Shown here piece after piece: positions 9,897-18,119 of a stretch of 64,000 nucleotides of DNA. The notes beneath the pieces are model-generated. The model was not told where the DNA came from. It searched no databases and saw only the letters and a program-made list of their open reading frames with translations. Positions within the stretch are counted from its first letter, which is position 1. Each line of letters begins with the position of its first letter. The position numbers and the translations under genes are program-made. The stretch is from Marivivens geojensis. Its GTDB lineage: Bacteria; Pseudomonadota; Alphaproteobacteria; Rhodobacterales; Rhodobacteraceae. Location: assembly GCF_023540835.1 (NCBI RefSeq), contig NZ_JALKCU010000001.1, positions 558,001 through 622,000 on the forward strand, in the 5' to 3' direction.

Positions 9897-11759
9897 GTGA
9901 ACGACAACAGTGACGCCCCTCTGACCGGATACGACCGCATCGCGGCCTATTTGAAAACGCTCGATGGTTCACCGGGCGTGTATCGGATGTTGGATGAAGA
10001 AAGTCGCGTTTTGTATGTGGGAAAAGCGCGAAACCTACGTAATCGGGTGTCGAACTATGCGCGTCCCGGTAATCACTCAGGCCGTATCGCGCGAATGATT
10101 TCGGAAACGGCGTCGATGATGTTTCTGACCACGCGGACGGAAACAGAGGCTCTCCTTCTTGAACAAAACCTGATCAAGCAACTCAAGCCGCGCTACAACG
10201 TTCTGCTGCGTGACGATAAATCGTTCCCAAATGTATTGGTGACGGACCACGCGTTTCCGATGGTTAAAAAACACCGTGGCGCAAAGAAAGAAAAGGGCCA
10301 GTATTTCGGTCCCTTCGCGAGTGCTGGGGCGGTAAATCGGACCCTTAGTCAGCTTCAAAGAGTCTTTTTGCTGCGCAATTGCACCGATAGCCAGTTTGAG
10401 GGACGCACACGCCCGTGTCTGCAATATCAGATCAAACGTTGCACGGCGCCTTGTGTTGGCTACATCACCGAGGCTGAATATCGGAAATCCGTCAAAGACG
10501 CGGCTGATTTTCTATCTGGCAAAACGGCCCAGATCCAAGAGAGCCTCGCCGCTGATATGATGGCGGCGTCCGAGGCGATGGAATTCGAACGCGCCGCTTC
10601 CTTGCGGGATCGGATCAAGGCGCTGACCCAAGTCCAAACGGCCCAAGGCATCAACCCTCGGACGGTGGCAGAAGCTGACATCATCGCCCTCCATACTGAA
10701 AACGGGCAAGCCTGTGTGCAGGTATTCTTTATCCGCGCGAACCAAAACTGGGGTAATTTTGACTTTTACCCGCGGATCAGCGGGGACGAAGATTTGTCGG
10801 AGGTTATGGAGGCTTTCGTAGGTCAGTTCTATTCAGACCGCGAACCTCCTAAGGCGCTCGTCTTGTCCCATGGCCTCGACAACGAAGACCTGATGGCGGA
10901 GGCGTTGGCCGAGAAAGCAGGTCGCAAAATCGAGATCACGGTCCCGCAGCGTGGCGAAAAGGCTGAACTGGTTAGCAATGCGCTGCGCAATGCCAAAGAG
11001 AGCCTTGCGCGCAAAATGTCCGAAAGTGCGACGCAGATGAAATTGCTGCGTGGCATTGCTGAGGCGTTCGATCTTGACGCGCCGCCAGAGAGGATCGAGG
11101 TTTACGACAACTCCCACATTCAGGGCACCAATGCCGTTGGTGCTATGATCGTGGTAGGGCCTGACGGGTTCATGAAATCCCAATACCGTAAGTTCAATAT
11201 TCGGGGCGATAGCATCACACCGGGTGACGACTTTGGTATGATGAAAGAAGTGCTTACTCGTCGGTTTGCGCGCCTTCAAAAAGAAGACCCTGATCGGACT
11301 TCGGGCAACTGGCCTGACCTTCTGCTGATTGACGGTGGTGCGGGGCAGGTGTCCGCGGTGCAGGAGATCATGGATCAAATGGGCATATCCGATGTCGCGA
11401 TGGTTGGTGTCGCAAAAGGAGTTGATCGGGATCATGGTAAGGAAGAGTTCTACCGCACAGGTCAACGTCCCTTTGCCTTGCAGCGCAATGATCCTGTCCT
11501 CTATTTTATCCAACGCATGCGCGATGAAGCGCACCGTTTCGCCATTGGCACCCATCGCGCCAAACGGTCCAAAGCGATCGGCGTGACGACTTTGGACGAT
11601 ATTCCAGGTGTTGGGGTGACGCGTAAACGCGCTTTGCTTGCGCACTTTGGTAGCGCCAAAGCCGTTCGGGGCGCGAATTTGTCAGATTTGCTGGCCGTTG
11701 ACGGCATTTCGAGTGCGATGGCCGAGACAATTTATGCCTACTTTCACGAAAATGGCTGA
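9897..11759 (+). CDS. uvrC: Excinuclease ABC subunit C
   Basis: A UvrC of about 620 residues that makes both incisions in nucleotide excision repair with UvrAB. Domains in order: GIY-YIG nuclease (SPGVYRMLDEESRVLYVGKA), the cysteine region CTDSQFEGRTRPCLQYQIKRCTAPC, the UvrB-interacting UVR helix (ASLRDRIKALTQVQ), the RNase H-like nuclease (EVYDNSHIQGTNAVGAMIV and DLLLIDGGAGQV), and a C-terminal double HhH (TLDDIPGVGVTRKRALLAHFG). The start is uncertain: GTG 9897 gives a usual family N-terminus, while TTG 9864 and GTG 9792 are in-frame alternatives. It is followed by pgsA, moaD and moaE on the same strand. Confidence 0.95.
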   Translation: MNDNSDAPLTGYDRIAAYLKTLDGSPGVYRMLDEESRVLYVGKARNLRNRVSNYARPGNHSGRIARMISETASMMFLTTRTETEALLLEQNLIKQLKPRYNVLLRDDKSFPNVLVTDHAFPMVKKHRGAKKEKGQYFGPFASAGAVNRTLSQLQRVFLLRNCTDSQFEGRTRPCLQYQIKRCTAPCVGYITEAEYRKSVKDAADFLSGKTAQIQESLAADMMAASEAMEFERAASLRDRIKALTQVQTAQGINPRTVAEADIIALHTENGQACVQVFFIRANQNWGNFDFYPRISGDEDLSEVMEAFVGQFYSDREPPKALVLSHGLDNEDLMAEALAEKAGRKIEITVPQRGEKAELVSNALRNAKESLARKMSESATQMKLLRGIAEAFDLDAPPERIEVYDNSHIQGTNAVGAMIVVGPDGFMKSQYRKFNIRGDSITPGDDFGMMKEVLTRRFARLQKEDPDRTSGNWPDLLLIDGGAGQVSAVQEIMDQMGISDVAMVGVAKGVDRDHGKEEFYRTGQRPFALQRNDPVLYFIQRMRDEAHRFAIGTHRAKRSKAIGVTTLDDIPGVGVTRKRALLAHFGSAKAVRGANLSDLLAVDGISSAMAETIYAYFHENG

Positions 11760-11842
11760 ACAACCCTACGGTGGTTCAATGTGGGGGCTGTTCGCCGTCG
11801 CAGCCGCCCGTTATGAAGAGACATGGGACGAAAGGGGCGATT

Positions 11843-12430
11843 ATGAAGTGGACCTTGCCGAATACCTTGACCGTGTTGCGCCTGTTGGCTGCGCCGGGTG
11901 TGGCATTGATGTTCCTATACTTCGCCCGTCCATGGGCTGACTGGTTCGCTCTGGTCCTGTTCGTGCTGGCCGCGGTTACTGATTTTCTAGATGGCTACCT
12001 CGCCCGCGCGTGGAAACAAGAAAGCAAAATCGGCGCGATGCTCGATCCTATTGCGGATAAGGCGATGGTCGTGATCGCGCTCATGGTGATCACAGGCTTC
12101 TCTGGCATGAATCCGTGGTTCCTGTTGCCTGCGACGATCATCATGTTCCGCGAAGTCTTTGTCTCGGGTCTGCGCGAATACCTTGGTGATACGGCGGGTC
12201 TTTTGAAAGTGACCAAGCTGGCCAAATGGAAAACGACCGCACAGATGGTGGCGATTTCGATCCTGTTTTCCACGGGCGCATTCGAACATCACGCGCTGCG
12301 CGATGTCACCTTTTTGGACTATGCACGACACAGTTGGTATCTGGGCGTCGCCATTTTGTGGGTCGCTTCTATCCTGACGTTTATCACCGGTTTGGACTAT
12401 TTCCGAAAAGCTCTGCCGTATCTAAAGTAG
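11843..12430 (+). CDS. pgsA: CDP-diacylglycerol-glycerol-3-phosphate 3-phosphatidyltransferase
   Basis: A 195-residue inner-membrane enzyme that makes phosphatidylglycerol phosphate. The CDP-alcohol phosphotransferase signature is complete: DFLDGYLAR ... GAMLDPIADK, with the three or four aspartates that bind metal and substrate. Several membrane segments follow. The start MKWTLPNTLTVLRL is preceded by AAAGGGG at about 11831. An upstream in-frame start at 11771 adds unrelated residues. The gene lies between uvrC and moaD, a common Rhodobacteraceae arrangement. Confidence 0.93.
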   Translation: MKWTLPNTLTVLRLLAAPGVALMFLYFARPWADWFALVLFVLAAVTDFLDGYLARAWKQESKIGAMLDPIADKAMVVIALMVITGFSGMNPWFLLPATIIMFREVFVSGLREYLGDTAGLLKVTKLAKWKTTAQMVAISILFSTGAFEHHALRDVTFLDYARHSWYLGVAILWVASILTFITGLDYFRKALPYLK

Positions 12431-12434
12431 TCTC

Positions 12435-12683
12435 ATGATTGATGTCCTTTACTTTGCATGGGTCCGTGAACGGATCGGAGTGCCCCGCGAACAAGTCGCA
12501 ACTAATGCGGCAACCGTTGCCGAGCTAATCGAAGAGCTCAAAGCCCGTGAAGAGCGCTATGCTCTGGCGTTTTCTGACCTCCGCGCGCTGCGCGTTGCTG
12601 TTGATCAAGAACTGACAGATTTCGATGCCTCGTTAGTGGGCGTGCGCGAAGTCGCTTTTTTCCCGCCGATGACAGGTGGATGA
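12435..12683 (+). CDS. moaD: Molybdopterin synthase sulfur carrier subunit
   Basis: An 82-residue ubiquitin-fold protein ending in FFPPMTGG. The C-terminal Gly-Gly is thiocarboxylated and donates sulfur to precursor Z in molybdenum cofactor synthesis. It begins four bases after pgsA, and its stop overlaps the start of moaE (ATGATGA), so the small and large subunits of molybdopterin synthase are translationally coupled. Confidence 0.95.
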   Translation: MIDVLYFAWVRERIGVPREQVATNAATVAELIEELKAREERYALAFSDLRALRVAVDQELTDFDASLVGVREVAFFPPMTGG

Positions 12684-13123
12684 TGACCGTTCGCATCCAA
12701 ACCGAAAGCTTTGACGCGGGCGCGGAACTGAACGCGTTTACTGATACTGCTGCAGGTGCGGGCGCGGTCGTGAGCTTCACTGGCGTGGTGCGCGATGTGG
12801 ACGGTAGCCTCGTCGCGATGGAGATCGAACACTATCCAGGCATGACCGAAAAGGCGATTGCTACGATTGTGTCAGAGGCGCAGACGCGCTGGGATTTGGC
12901 AGGGGCCTTGGTGATCCATCGGCATGGTCGTTTGACTGCTGGCGATCAGATTATGATGGTCGCAACGGCATCGCGTCACAGGGTGGATGCGTTTCAAGCT
13001 GCCGAATTCTTAATGGACTATTTGAAATCGCGTGCGCCGTTCTGGAAAAAAGAGATGACCCAATCTGGTAATGGCTGGGTAGAAGCGCGGGACGAAGACG
13101 AAGCCGCTCTCGATCGCTGGTAA
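12680..13123 (+). CDS. moaE: Molybdopterin synthase catalytic subunit
   Basis: A 147-residue protein that forms the heterotetrameric molybdopterin synthase with MoaD. Family markers include FTGVVRD near residue 34, the VIHRHGRLTAGD segment, and FWKKEMTQSGNGWVEA with the conserved lysines at the active site. ATG 12680 overlaps the moaD stop; the ATG at 12683 is equally possible and removes one residue. Confidence 0.95.
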   Translation: MMTVRIQTESFDAGAELNAFTDTAAGAGAVVSFTGVVRDVDGSLVAMEIEHYPGMTEKAIATIVSEAQTRWDLAGALVIHRHGRLTAGDQIMMVATASRHRVDAFQAAEFLMDYLKSRAPFWKKEMTQSGNGWVEARDEDEAALDRW

Positions 13124-13205
13124 GAAATACCTCAAATTCTATTCAATTCCGTTTCCTTTACCGCGTTTTAGGTATCGGTCGGCCAACCTCTATCCGTCGC
13201 AAAGG

Positions 13206-13991
13206 ATGGACTATATGGCTGCCGCAGAACCTCAGACTCCGCTTGATTACGCTGTGTATGCGCGGGACAGGGACGTGATGAATATGGTGCGCAAGTCTCT
13301 CGCTGCGGGGCAGGCACAATTAGCCTTTCAGCCGGTCATTGCAGCGGCGGATGGCACGAGTGTCGCCTTTTATGAGGGGCTGATCCGCCTTCGCGACAGT
13401 ACGGGCCGCATCATCCCTGCAGGGCAGTTTATGGGTGAGGTCGAAGAAACCGTCCTAGGTCGGGAAATCGACTGCGCCTCTTTACGGCTCGGCCTTGAGG
13501 TTCTGCGCAATAATCCGACAATGCGTTTGGCAGTCAACATGTCGGCGCGGTCGTTGGCAGATGGGAAATGGCGCCGAACTTTAACGGCGGGCCTTAATCG
13601 AGGGCGGGATATCGGGCCGCGGCTGATCCTTGAAATCAGTGAAACCTCTGCGATGCAGCTTCATGAGGTGTTGATCCGCTTTATGGAAGAAATGCAGCCT
13701 CACGGCGTGAATTTTTCACTCGATGATTTCGGCGCGGGTTTGATTGCGTTTCAACGGCTCAAAGATTTCTACTTCGATATGGTGAAAATTGATCGCTGTT
13801 TTATCCATAACATCCAGGACTCGCCTGATAATCAGGTCATGGCTGAGGCATTGATCGCCGTGGCCCAGCAGTTCGAAATGTTTGCTGTGGCCGAAGGCGT
13901 AGAAACAGCAGCAGAGGCGGAATTGCTCTGTGACATGGGAATCGATTGCTTGCAGGGCTATCATTTCGGTGCGCCGCGACTCTCAATCTAA
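13206..13991 (+). CDS. EAL-domain cyclic di-GMP phosphodiesterase
   Basis: A 261-residue stand-alone EAL domain with no sensor or GGDEF part. Catalytic residues appear intact: E57 in YEGL (EGL instead of EAL), N111 in AVNMSAR, E143 in LEISET, D173-D174 in DDFGAG, K194 in VKIDR, E230 in AEGVET and Q250 in LQGYHFG. Active hydrolysis of c-di-GMP to pGpG is therefore likely. The free-standing form, without a membrane anchor, suggests control by partners or expression level. It lies between moaE and phaA; an 82-base spacer separates it from moaE. Confidence 0.92.
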   Translation: MDYMAAAEPQTPLDYAVYARDRDVMNMVRKSLAAGQAQLAFQPVIAAADGTSVAFYEGLIRLRDSTGRIIPAGQFMGEVEETVLGREIDCASLRLGLEVLRNNPTMRLAVNMSARSLADGKWRRTLTAGLNRGRDIGPRLILEISETSAMQLHEVLIRFMEEMQPHGVNFSLDDFGAGLIAFQRLKDFYFDMVKIDRCFIHNIQDSPDNQVMAEALIAVAQQFEMFAVAEGVETAAEAELLCDMGIDCLQGYHFGAPRLSI

Positions 13992-14007
13992 AGTCTATCT
14001 ATATTAG

Positions 14008-14033
14008 CTGCGGCGCAGCGAAATAATGTTGCG
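14008..14033. promoter_or_regulatory. Probable PhaR-type operator upstream of phaA
   Basis: CTGCGGCGCAG at 14008-14018 is a perfect CTGC-N3-GCAG palindrome. That form has been reported, as far as I recall, for PhaR in Paracoccus and Rhodobacter. The overlapping 19-mer 14015-14033 recurs with one mismatch upstream of phaB (15360-15378). It lies about 90 bases before the phaA start. Confidence 0.6.
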
Positions 14034-14115
14034 CCAAGCGGCCATAATTTGTACATAGATGCCGATGGCGATCAGCTAATTGCCGTTTTTTTGAGCCTTA
14101 GAGGAGAGGATTCTC

Positions 14116-15291
14116 ATGACCAATATCGTAATCGCGTCTGCCGCACGGACTGCAGTAGGCAGCTTTGGCGGTTCCTTTGCCAATGTTCCTGCGCATGAAC
14201 TGGGTGCTGCGGTGCTCGAAGCGGTTGTCGCGCGCGCTGGAATCGAAAAAGGCGAAGTGGATGAGACCATCCTTGGTCAGGTTCTTACCGCTGGGCAGGG
14301 TCAAAACCCAGCACGTCAGGCCCACATCGCGGCTGGCCTCCCGATTGAATCCGCTGCTTGGGGTCTTAACCAAGTTTGTGGTTCGGGTCTTCGCGCGGTC
14401 GCTCTTGCTGCACAGCACATCATGCTTGGCGATGCGTCGATCGTTGCTGCTGGCGGTCAAGAAAACATGTCCCTCTCGGCTCACTGCGCTCATATGCGCA
14501 ATGGTACCAAAATGGGCGACATGAAGCTGATCGACACCATGATCAAAGACGGCCTGTGGGACGCATTCAACGGCTACCACATGGGTCAAACTGCTGAAAA
14601 CGTTGCAAACCAGTGGGGCATCACCCGCGAGATGCAGGACGAATTTGCACTTGCGTCGCAAAACAAAGCTGAAGCTGCGCAGAAGGCGGGCAAATTCGAC
14701 GACGAAGTCATCGCTTACACCGTAAAGGGCCGTAAGGGCGACACCATCGTCGACAAAGACGAGTACATCCGCCACGGCGCGACCCTCGAAAGCATGCAGA
14801 AACTGCGCCCAGCTTTCACAAAAGACGGCTCTGTCACTGCAGGTAACGCATCTGGCCTGAACGACGGCGCAGCAGCAGTTCTGCTGATGACCGAAGAAGA
14901 GGCCGTTCGTCGTGGGCTGACACCGTTGGCGCGGATCGCGTCTTACGCGACCGCTGGCCTCGACCCGTCGATCATGGGCTGTGGCCCGATCCCGTCGTCG
15001 AAGAAGGCACTGGCCAAAGCTGGCTGGTCGGTTGGCGATCTGGACCTCGTCGAGGCAAACGAAGCCTTTGCTGCACAGGCTTGCGCAGTGAACAAGGACA
15101 TGGGCTGGGATCCGGCAATTGTGAACGTCAACGGTGGCGCAATTGCAATTGGTCACCCGATCGGTGCATCTGGCTGCCGTGTTCTGAATACCCTGCTGTT
15201 CGAACTTCAGCGCCGCGACGCGAAAAAGGGTCTTGCTACTCTTTGCATCGGCGGTGGCATGGGCGTCGCAATGTGTGTTGAACGCCTGTAA
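14116..15291 (+). CDS. phaA: Acetyl-CoA acetyltransferase (beta-ketothiolase)
   Basis: A 391-residue biosynthetic thiolase that condenses two acetyl-CoA to acetoacetyl-CoA, the first step to polyhydroxybutyrate and a feeder of the ethylmalonyl-CoA pathway. Catalytic residues are present: C88 (NQVCGSGL), H347 (GHPIGASG) and C377 (LCIGGGMG). Length is typical. GAGGAGAGG upstream provides the ribosome site. The gene has its own TGC-rich operator region and a hairpin terminator before phaB, so it is probably a single-gene transcript that responds to the same regulator as phaB. Confidence 0.96.
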   Translation: MTNIVIASAARTAVGSFGGSFANVPAHELGAAVLEAVVARAGIEKGEVDETILGQVLTAGQGQNPARQAHIAAGLPIESAAWGLNQVCGSGLRAVALAAQHIMLGDASIVAAGGQENMSLSAHCAHMRNGTKMGDMKLIDTMIKDGLWDAFNGYHMGQTAENVANQWGITREMQDEFALASQNKAEAAQKAGKFDDEVIAYTVKGRKGDTIVDKDEYIRHGATLESMQKLRPAFTKDGSVTAGNASGLNDGAAAVLLMTEEEAVRRGLTPLARIASYATAGLDPSIMGCGPIPSSKKALAKAGWSVGDLDLVEANEAFAAQACAVNKDMGWDPAIVNVNGGAIAIGHPIGASGCRVLNTLLFELQRRDAKKGLATLCIGGGMGVAMCVERL

Positions 15292-15313
15292 CATTCGGCG
15301 TTTACTCTACGTC

Positions 15314-15344
15314 AAAGGGGTTCAGCGCGCTGGACCCCTTTTTT
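15314..15344 (+). terminator. Intrinsic terminator after phaA
   Basis: A long stem pairs 15314-15326 with 15329-15341 (starting AAAGGGG and ending CCCCTTT, one G-U pair; inner bases form the loop). It runs into a T tract to 15344. It separates phaA from phaB. Confidence 0.85.
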
Positions 15345-15357
15345 GTTCGATGCGGCA

Positions 15358-15378
15358 TTGCAGCGCAATAATGTTGCG
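15358..15378. promoter_or_regulatory. Probable PhaR-type operator upstream of phaB
   Basis: TTGCAGCGCAA at 15358-15368 is a perfect TTGC-N3-GCAA palindrome. The 19-mer GCAGCGCAATAATGTTGCG at 15360-15378 matches the phaA site in 18 of 19 bases. It lies about 60 bases before the phaB start, between the phaA terminator and the gene. Confidence 0.6.
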
Positions 15379-15436
15379 TGTATATCTCGTTTAGAATAAT
15401 AACGTTACGAATAGAATTTCTTAGGAGGAGAATCAA

Positions 15437-16159
15437 ATGTCCCGTGTAGCTCTTGTAACTGGTGGTTCCCGCGGCATCGGCGCTGCGATTTCTAAAACCC
15501 TTAAAGACGCTGGTTATACTGTAGCTGCGACCTATGCGGGGAATGACGAAAAAGCCGCTGCGTTTACTGCTGAAACAGGCATTAAGACTTACAAATGGAA
15601 CGTTGGCAGCTACGACGAAAGCGCCGCTGGTCTTGCGCAGGTTGAAGCGGACCTTGGCCCGATCGACATCGTTGTGGCAAACGCTGGCATCACTCGCGAT
15701 GCGCCGTTCCACAAAATGACCCGCGAACAGTGGCAGGAAGTGATCGACACCAACCTCACGGGCGTGTTCAACACCGTTCACCCGATTTGGCCAGGTATGC
15801 GCGAGCGCAAGTTTGGCCGCATTGTGGTTATCTCTTCGATCAACGGTCAAAAAGGTCAGTTCGGTCAGGTGAACTATGCCGCGACCAAAGCAGGTGACCT
15901 TGGTATTGTGAAATCACTGGCCCAAGAAGGCGCGCGTTTCGGCATCACAGCAAACGCAATTTGCCCAGGTTACATCGCGACCGAAATGGTTATGGCTGTT
16001 CCGGAAAAAGTGCGTGAAGCCATCATCGGTCAAATCCCGACAGGTCGTCTGGGTGAGCCAGAAGAAATCGCGCGTTGCGTTAAATTCCTCGTCGAAGACG
16101 ACGCGGGCTTTGTAAACGGCTCGACTATTTCCGCGAACGGTGGGCAGTTCTTCGTCTAA
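15437..16159 (+). CDS. phaB: Acetoacetyl-CoA reductase
   Basis: A 240-residue NADPH-dependent SDR that reduces acetoacetyl-CoA to (R)-3-hydroxybutyryl-CoA, the monomer for PHB synthase. Motifs: TGGSRGIG at 8-15, NAG at 82-84, and the triad S134, Y147 and K151 in SSINGQKGQFGQVNYAATKAG, which is the PhaB-specific form of the active-site loop. It has an AGGAGGAG ribosome site, its own operator-like element and a terminator downstream. PHB synthase and PhaR are not in this window. Confidence 0.96.
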   Translation: MSRVALVTGGSRGIGAAISKTLKDAGYTVAATYAGNDEKAAAFTAETGIKTYKWNVGSYDESAAGLAQVEADLGPIDIVVANAGITRDAPFHKMTREQWQEVIDTNLTGVFNTVHPIWPGMRERKFGRIVVISSINGQKGQFGQVNYAATKAGDLGIVKSLAQEGARFGITANAICPGYIATEMVMAVPEKVREAIIGQIPTGRLGEPEEIARCVKFLVEDDAGFVNGSTISANGGQFFV

Positions 16160-16191
16160 TCGCTTGCGCGTCTGATTTTATCAGTCATTTT

Positions 16192-16218
16192 GGGCCGGTC
16201 ACCCTGATCGGCCCTTTT
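16192..16218 (+). terminator. Intrinsic terminator after phaB
   Basis: A 9-bp stem (16192-16200 with 16206-16214, one G-U pair) with a 5-base loop is followed by TTTT at 16215-16218. The start codon of the next gene is at 16220, so the hairpin occupies that gene's whole leader. Confidence 0.75.
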
Positions 16219-16219
16219 C

Positions 16220-17083
16220 ATGTCTAAAGCCTCCTACACAGCTGTTGGTTTCATCGCGGTCCTTTTGTGGGCGCTACTCGCGCTGTTCACCGTCGGATCG
16301 GCCCCAGTACCGCCGTTTCTGTTGAACGCGCTCTGCTTTGCGATCGGCGGGGGGATTGGTGTCATCTGGTTGCTTGCGACGGGCGGGCTGTCGCAACTTC
16401 GCAGCGTACCGCTCAGGGTCTATCTGATCGGAACGGCGGGCCTTTTCGGCTATCACTTCTTGTATTTCTCGGCGCTACGAATAGCCCCCGCTGCCGAAGC
16501 GGGACTGATCGCATACCTTTGGCCGCTCTTGATCGTCTTGTTCTCTGGTCTTTTGCCAGGAGAGCACTTGAAACGTGGCCACATTATCGGAGGACTGATC
16601 GGATTTTCGGGCGCAGTTTTAATCGTCGCACAAGGTATGACGGGGTTTTATGCTGACGCATTGCCCGGGTACGGATTGGCGTTTCTATGCGCGCTCACGT
16701 GGTCCGGGTATTCCGTTGTGTCCCGCAGTTTTGGGGCGGTTCCGACGGCATCGGTTGTTGTGTTCTGCCTTGCCACCGCAATCCTGTCAGGGGTCGCGCA
16801 CGTCGTATTGGAAGAGACAATCTGGCCGGCCACCGCGCTCGGATGGCTGTCGGTCGTCGGCCTAGGCGTTGGCCCAGTCGGGATCGCGTTTTTTGTCTGG
16901 GATGTGGGCGTGAAAAAAGGCGACATCCAATTGCTTGGTGTCGCCTCCTATGCTGCGCCTGTTCTCTCCACCTTGGCGCTTGTTGTCGCGGGGATCGCAG
17001 CCCCGACTTGGACTTTGCTACTTGCCGCAGTCCTCATCACTGGAGGCGCGGCGCTGGCCGCACAAGCGAGCCGTAGGCGTTAG
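16220..17083 (+). CDS. DMT-superfamily (EamA) transporter
   Basis: A 287-residue membrane protein with ten hydrophobic segments arranged as two EamA repeats, typical of drug/metabolite exporters. The PPFLLNALCFAIGGG and APAAEAGLIAYLWPLLIVLFSGLLPGE stretches are family hallmarks. The substrate is unknown; relatives export amino acids or other small metabolites. The chosen ATG lies two bases after the phaB terminator, and no clear Shine-Dalgarno is available outside the hairpin. The stop overlaps the convergent DUF465 gene by four bases. Confidence 0.9.
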   Translation: MSKASYTAVGFIAVLLWALLALFTVGSAPVPPFLLNALCFAIGGGIGVIWLLATGGLSQLRSVPLRVYLIGTAGLFGYHFLYFSALRIAPAAEAGLIAYLWPLLIVLFSGLLPGEHLKRGHIIGGLIGFSGAVLIVAQGMTGFYADALPGYGLAFLCALTWSGYSVVSRSFGAVPTASVVVFCLATAILSGVAHVVLEETIWPATALGWLSVVGLGVGPVGIAFFVWDVGVKKGDIQLLGVASYAAPVLSTLALVVAGIAAPTWTLLLAAVLITGGAALAAQASRRR

Positions 17084-17247
17084 TGGGTTGTCAGGCGCGT
17101 AATTTCCTCTTTGACCATCAATTTCTGTTTTTTGAGACGGCTAATCTCTGATGCGTCAATTGCCGGACTGCGCTGTGCACTTTCTACGGCCGCAGAGAGG
17201 TTCTGGTGTTTCTTCCTCAGTTCCTCGATGTGCGAACTTAGGCTCAT
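17080..17247 (-). CDS. YdcH/DUF465 family small helical protein
   Basis: A 55-residue protein, charged and helical (SLSSHIEELRKKHQNLSAAVE ... SRLKKQKLMVKEEITRL), matching the DUF465/YdcH family of short coiled-coil proteins of unknown function. The start MSLSSHIEEL is preceded by AGAGGAGACGACT. Upstream in-frame codons to 17316 lack a ribosome site and family similarity. Its stop overlaps that of the convergent DMT transporter. A 119-base spacer separates it from the methyltransferase gene; it holds only a short GATCGG/CCGATC inverted repeat (17332-17353). Confidence 0.88.
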   Translation of the reverse strand: MSLSSHIEELRKKHQNLSAAVESAQRSPAIDASEISRLKKQKLMVKEEITRLTTH

Positions 17248-17366
17248 AGTCGTCTCCTCTGTTGTGATGGTTACGACTCGATTGCAGCATAGTTTTACAA
17301 AACTGTCACGCGGCACTGCGGCATTTTTCCAGATCGGTCGTTTTTTGCCGATCGTGCGTAATTAAA

Positions 17367-18119
17367 TTAACAATTTATGCTCATTTCAGCGCCATCACGT
17401 AAAATAGCAGCAGCTTCGGGCGTATAGCTTTCACCGTCAGTTGTATGGCTCTCTCCAACATGCATGACAAAGGGCGCTGCGAGCTGGAAGGCCGCCCGCC
17501 CATTCTTTCGCGCCTGAACGATAAAGAGGCCTGCGCTGCGACCGTTACGAGCTGTGATAGGTTGGACGATGACCGAGCCCAGACAGGTCTGAACTGCGCT
17601 CAGCACTTCGGGCAAACGGTCGATTCGTTGGATAAGGGTAAAATAGCCCTTAGGCGCGAGACGTTTTGCGCCTATCACCACCCAATCCGCCAAAGGGGTA
17701 TCCCCGCCGAGTGCAGTATCCCGACCGAGGTCAGACGCGGCAGTAGATGCCGCGCGATCATAGTAGGGTGGGTTCATGATGACGTGATCGAATTGCTGAT
17801 TTCTTAGGTCCGCAGGTAGGGCACGAAGGTCTGCGGTTATCACATGAAATGGCGCGTTGTTCTCAATAGCATTCTTGCGTGCCAGTTCTGCATAGTCGGG
17901 CTGTAATTCGACGCCAGTGATCGCCAGTTCTGGAACCCGTGCCGAAAGACACAGGCTCGCCGTGCCTACACCACAGCCAAGCTCCAATACGGTTTGGCCT
18001 GATTTTGCGGGAACAGCAGCGGCTAGTAGAACGGGATCAACGCCAGCGCGGTAGCCATTGATCGGCTGCCAGACCCGAACCTTACCATTCAGAAAGTTAT
18101 CACAGCTCAGGTCAGTCAC
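17367..18119 (-). CDS. SAM-dependent methyltransferase, TrmN6/YfiC-like
   Basis: A 250-residue Rossmann methyltransferase. Motif I is VLELGCGVGTASL; the N6-adenine/glutamine-type catalytic motif NPPYY follows at about residue 117. The N-terminus (FLNGKVRVWQPINGYRAGVDPVLLAAAVP) is typical of the tRNA1(Val) A37 N6-methyltransferase family (YfiC/TrmN6), so a tRNA adenine is the probable target, though other RNA or protein substrates cannot be excluded. The gene overlaps the upstream DUF2007 gene by four bases (ATGA), so they are likely cotranscribed. Confidence 0.88.
   Translation of the reverse strand: MTDLSCDNFLNGKVRVWQPINGYRAGVDPVLLAAAVPAKSGQTVLELGCGVGTASLCLSARVPELAITGVELQPDYAELARKNAIENNAPFHVITADLRALPADLRNQQFDHVIMNPPYYDRAASTAASDLGRDTALGGDTPLADWVVIGAKRLAPKGYFTLIQRIDRLPEVLSAVQTCLGSVIVQPITARNGRSAGLFIVQARKNGRAAFQLAAPFVMHVGESHTTDGESYTPEAAAILRDGAEMSINC

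Noticed and set aside
10833-11645. A 270-codon open frame antisense to uvrC
   Set aside because: Same reason: it lies wholly within a certain gene and shows unlikely composition (many His, Arg and Phe).
14098-15294. A 398-codon open frame antisense to phaA
   Set aside because: It mirrors the codon bias of phaA; the sequence is rich in His, Arg and Cys with no family resemblance and no ribosome site.
17332-17353. GATCGG/CCGATC inverted repeat as terminator
   Set aside because: The stem is only 6-7 bp with a 10-base loop containing the T run, so it lacks the usual terminator layout.
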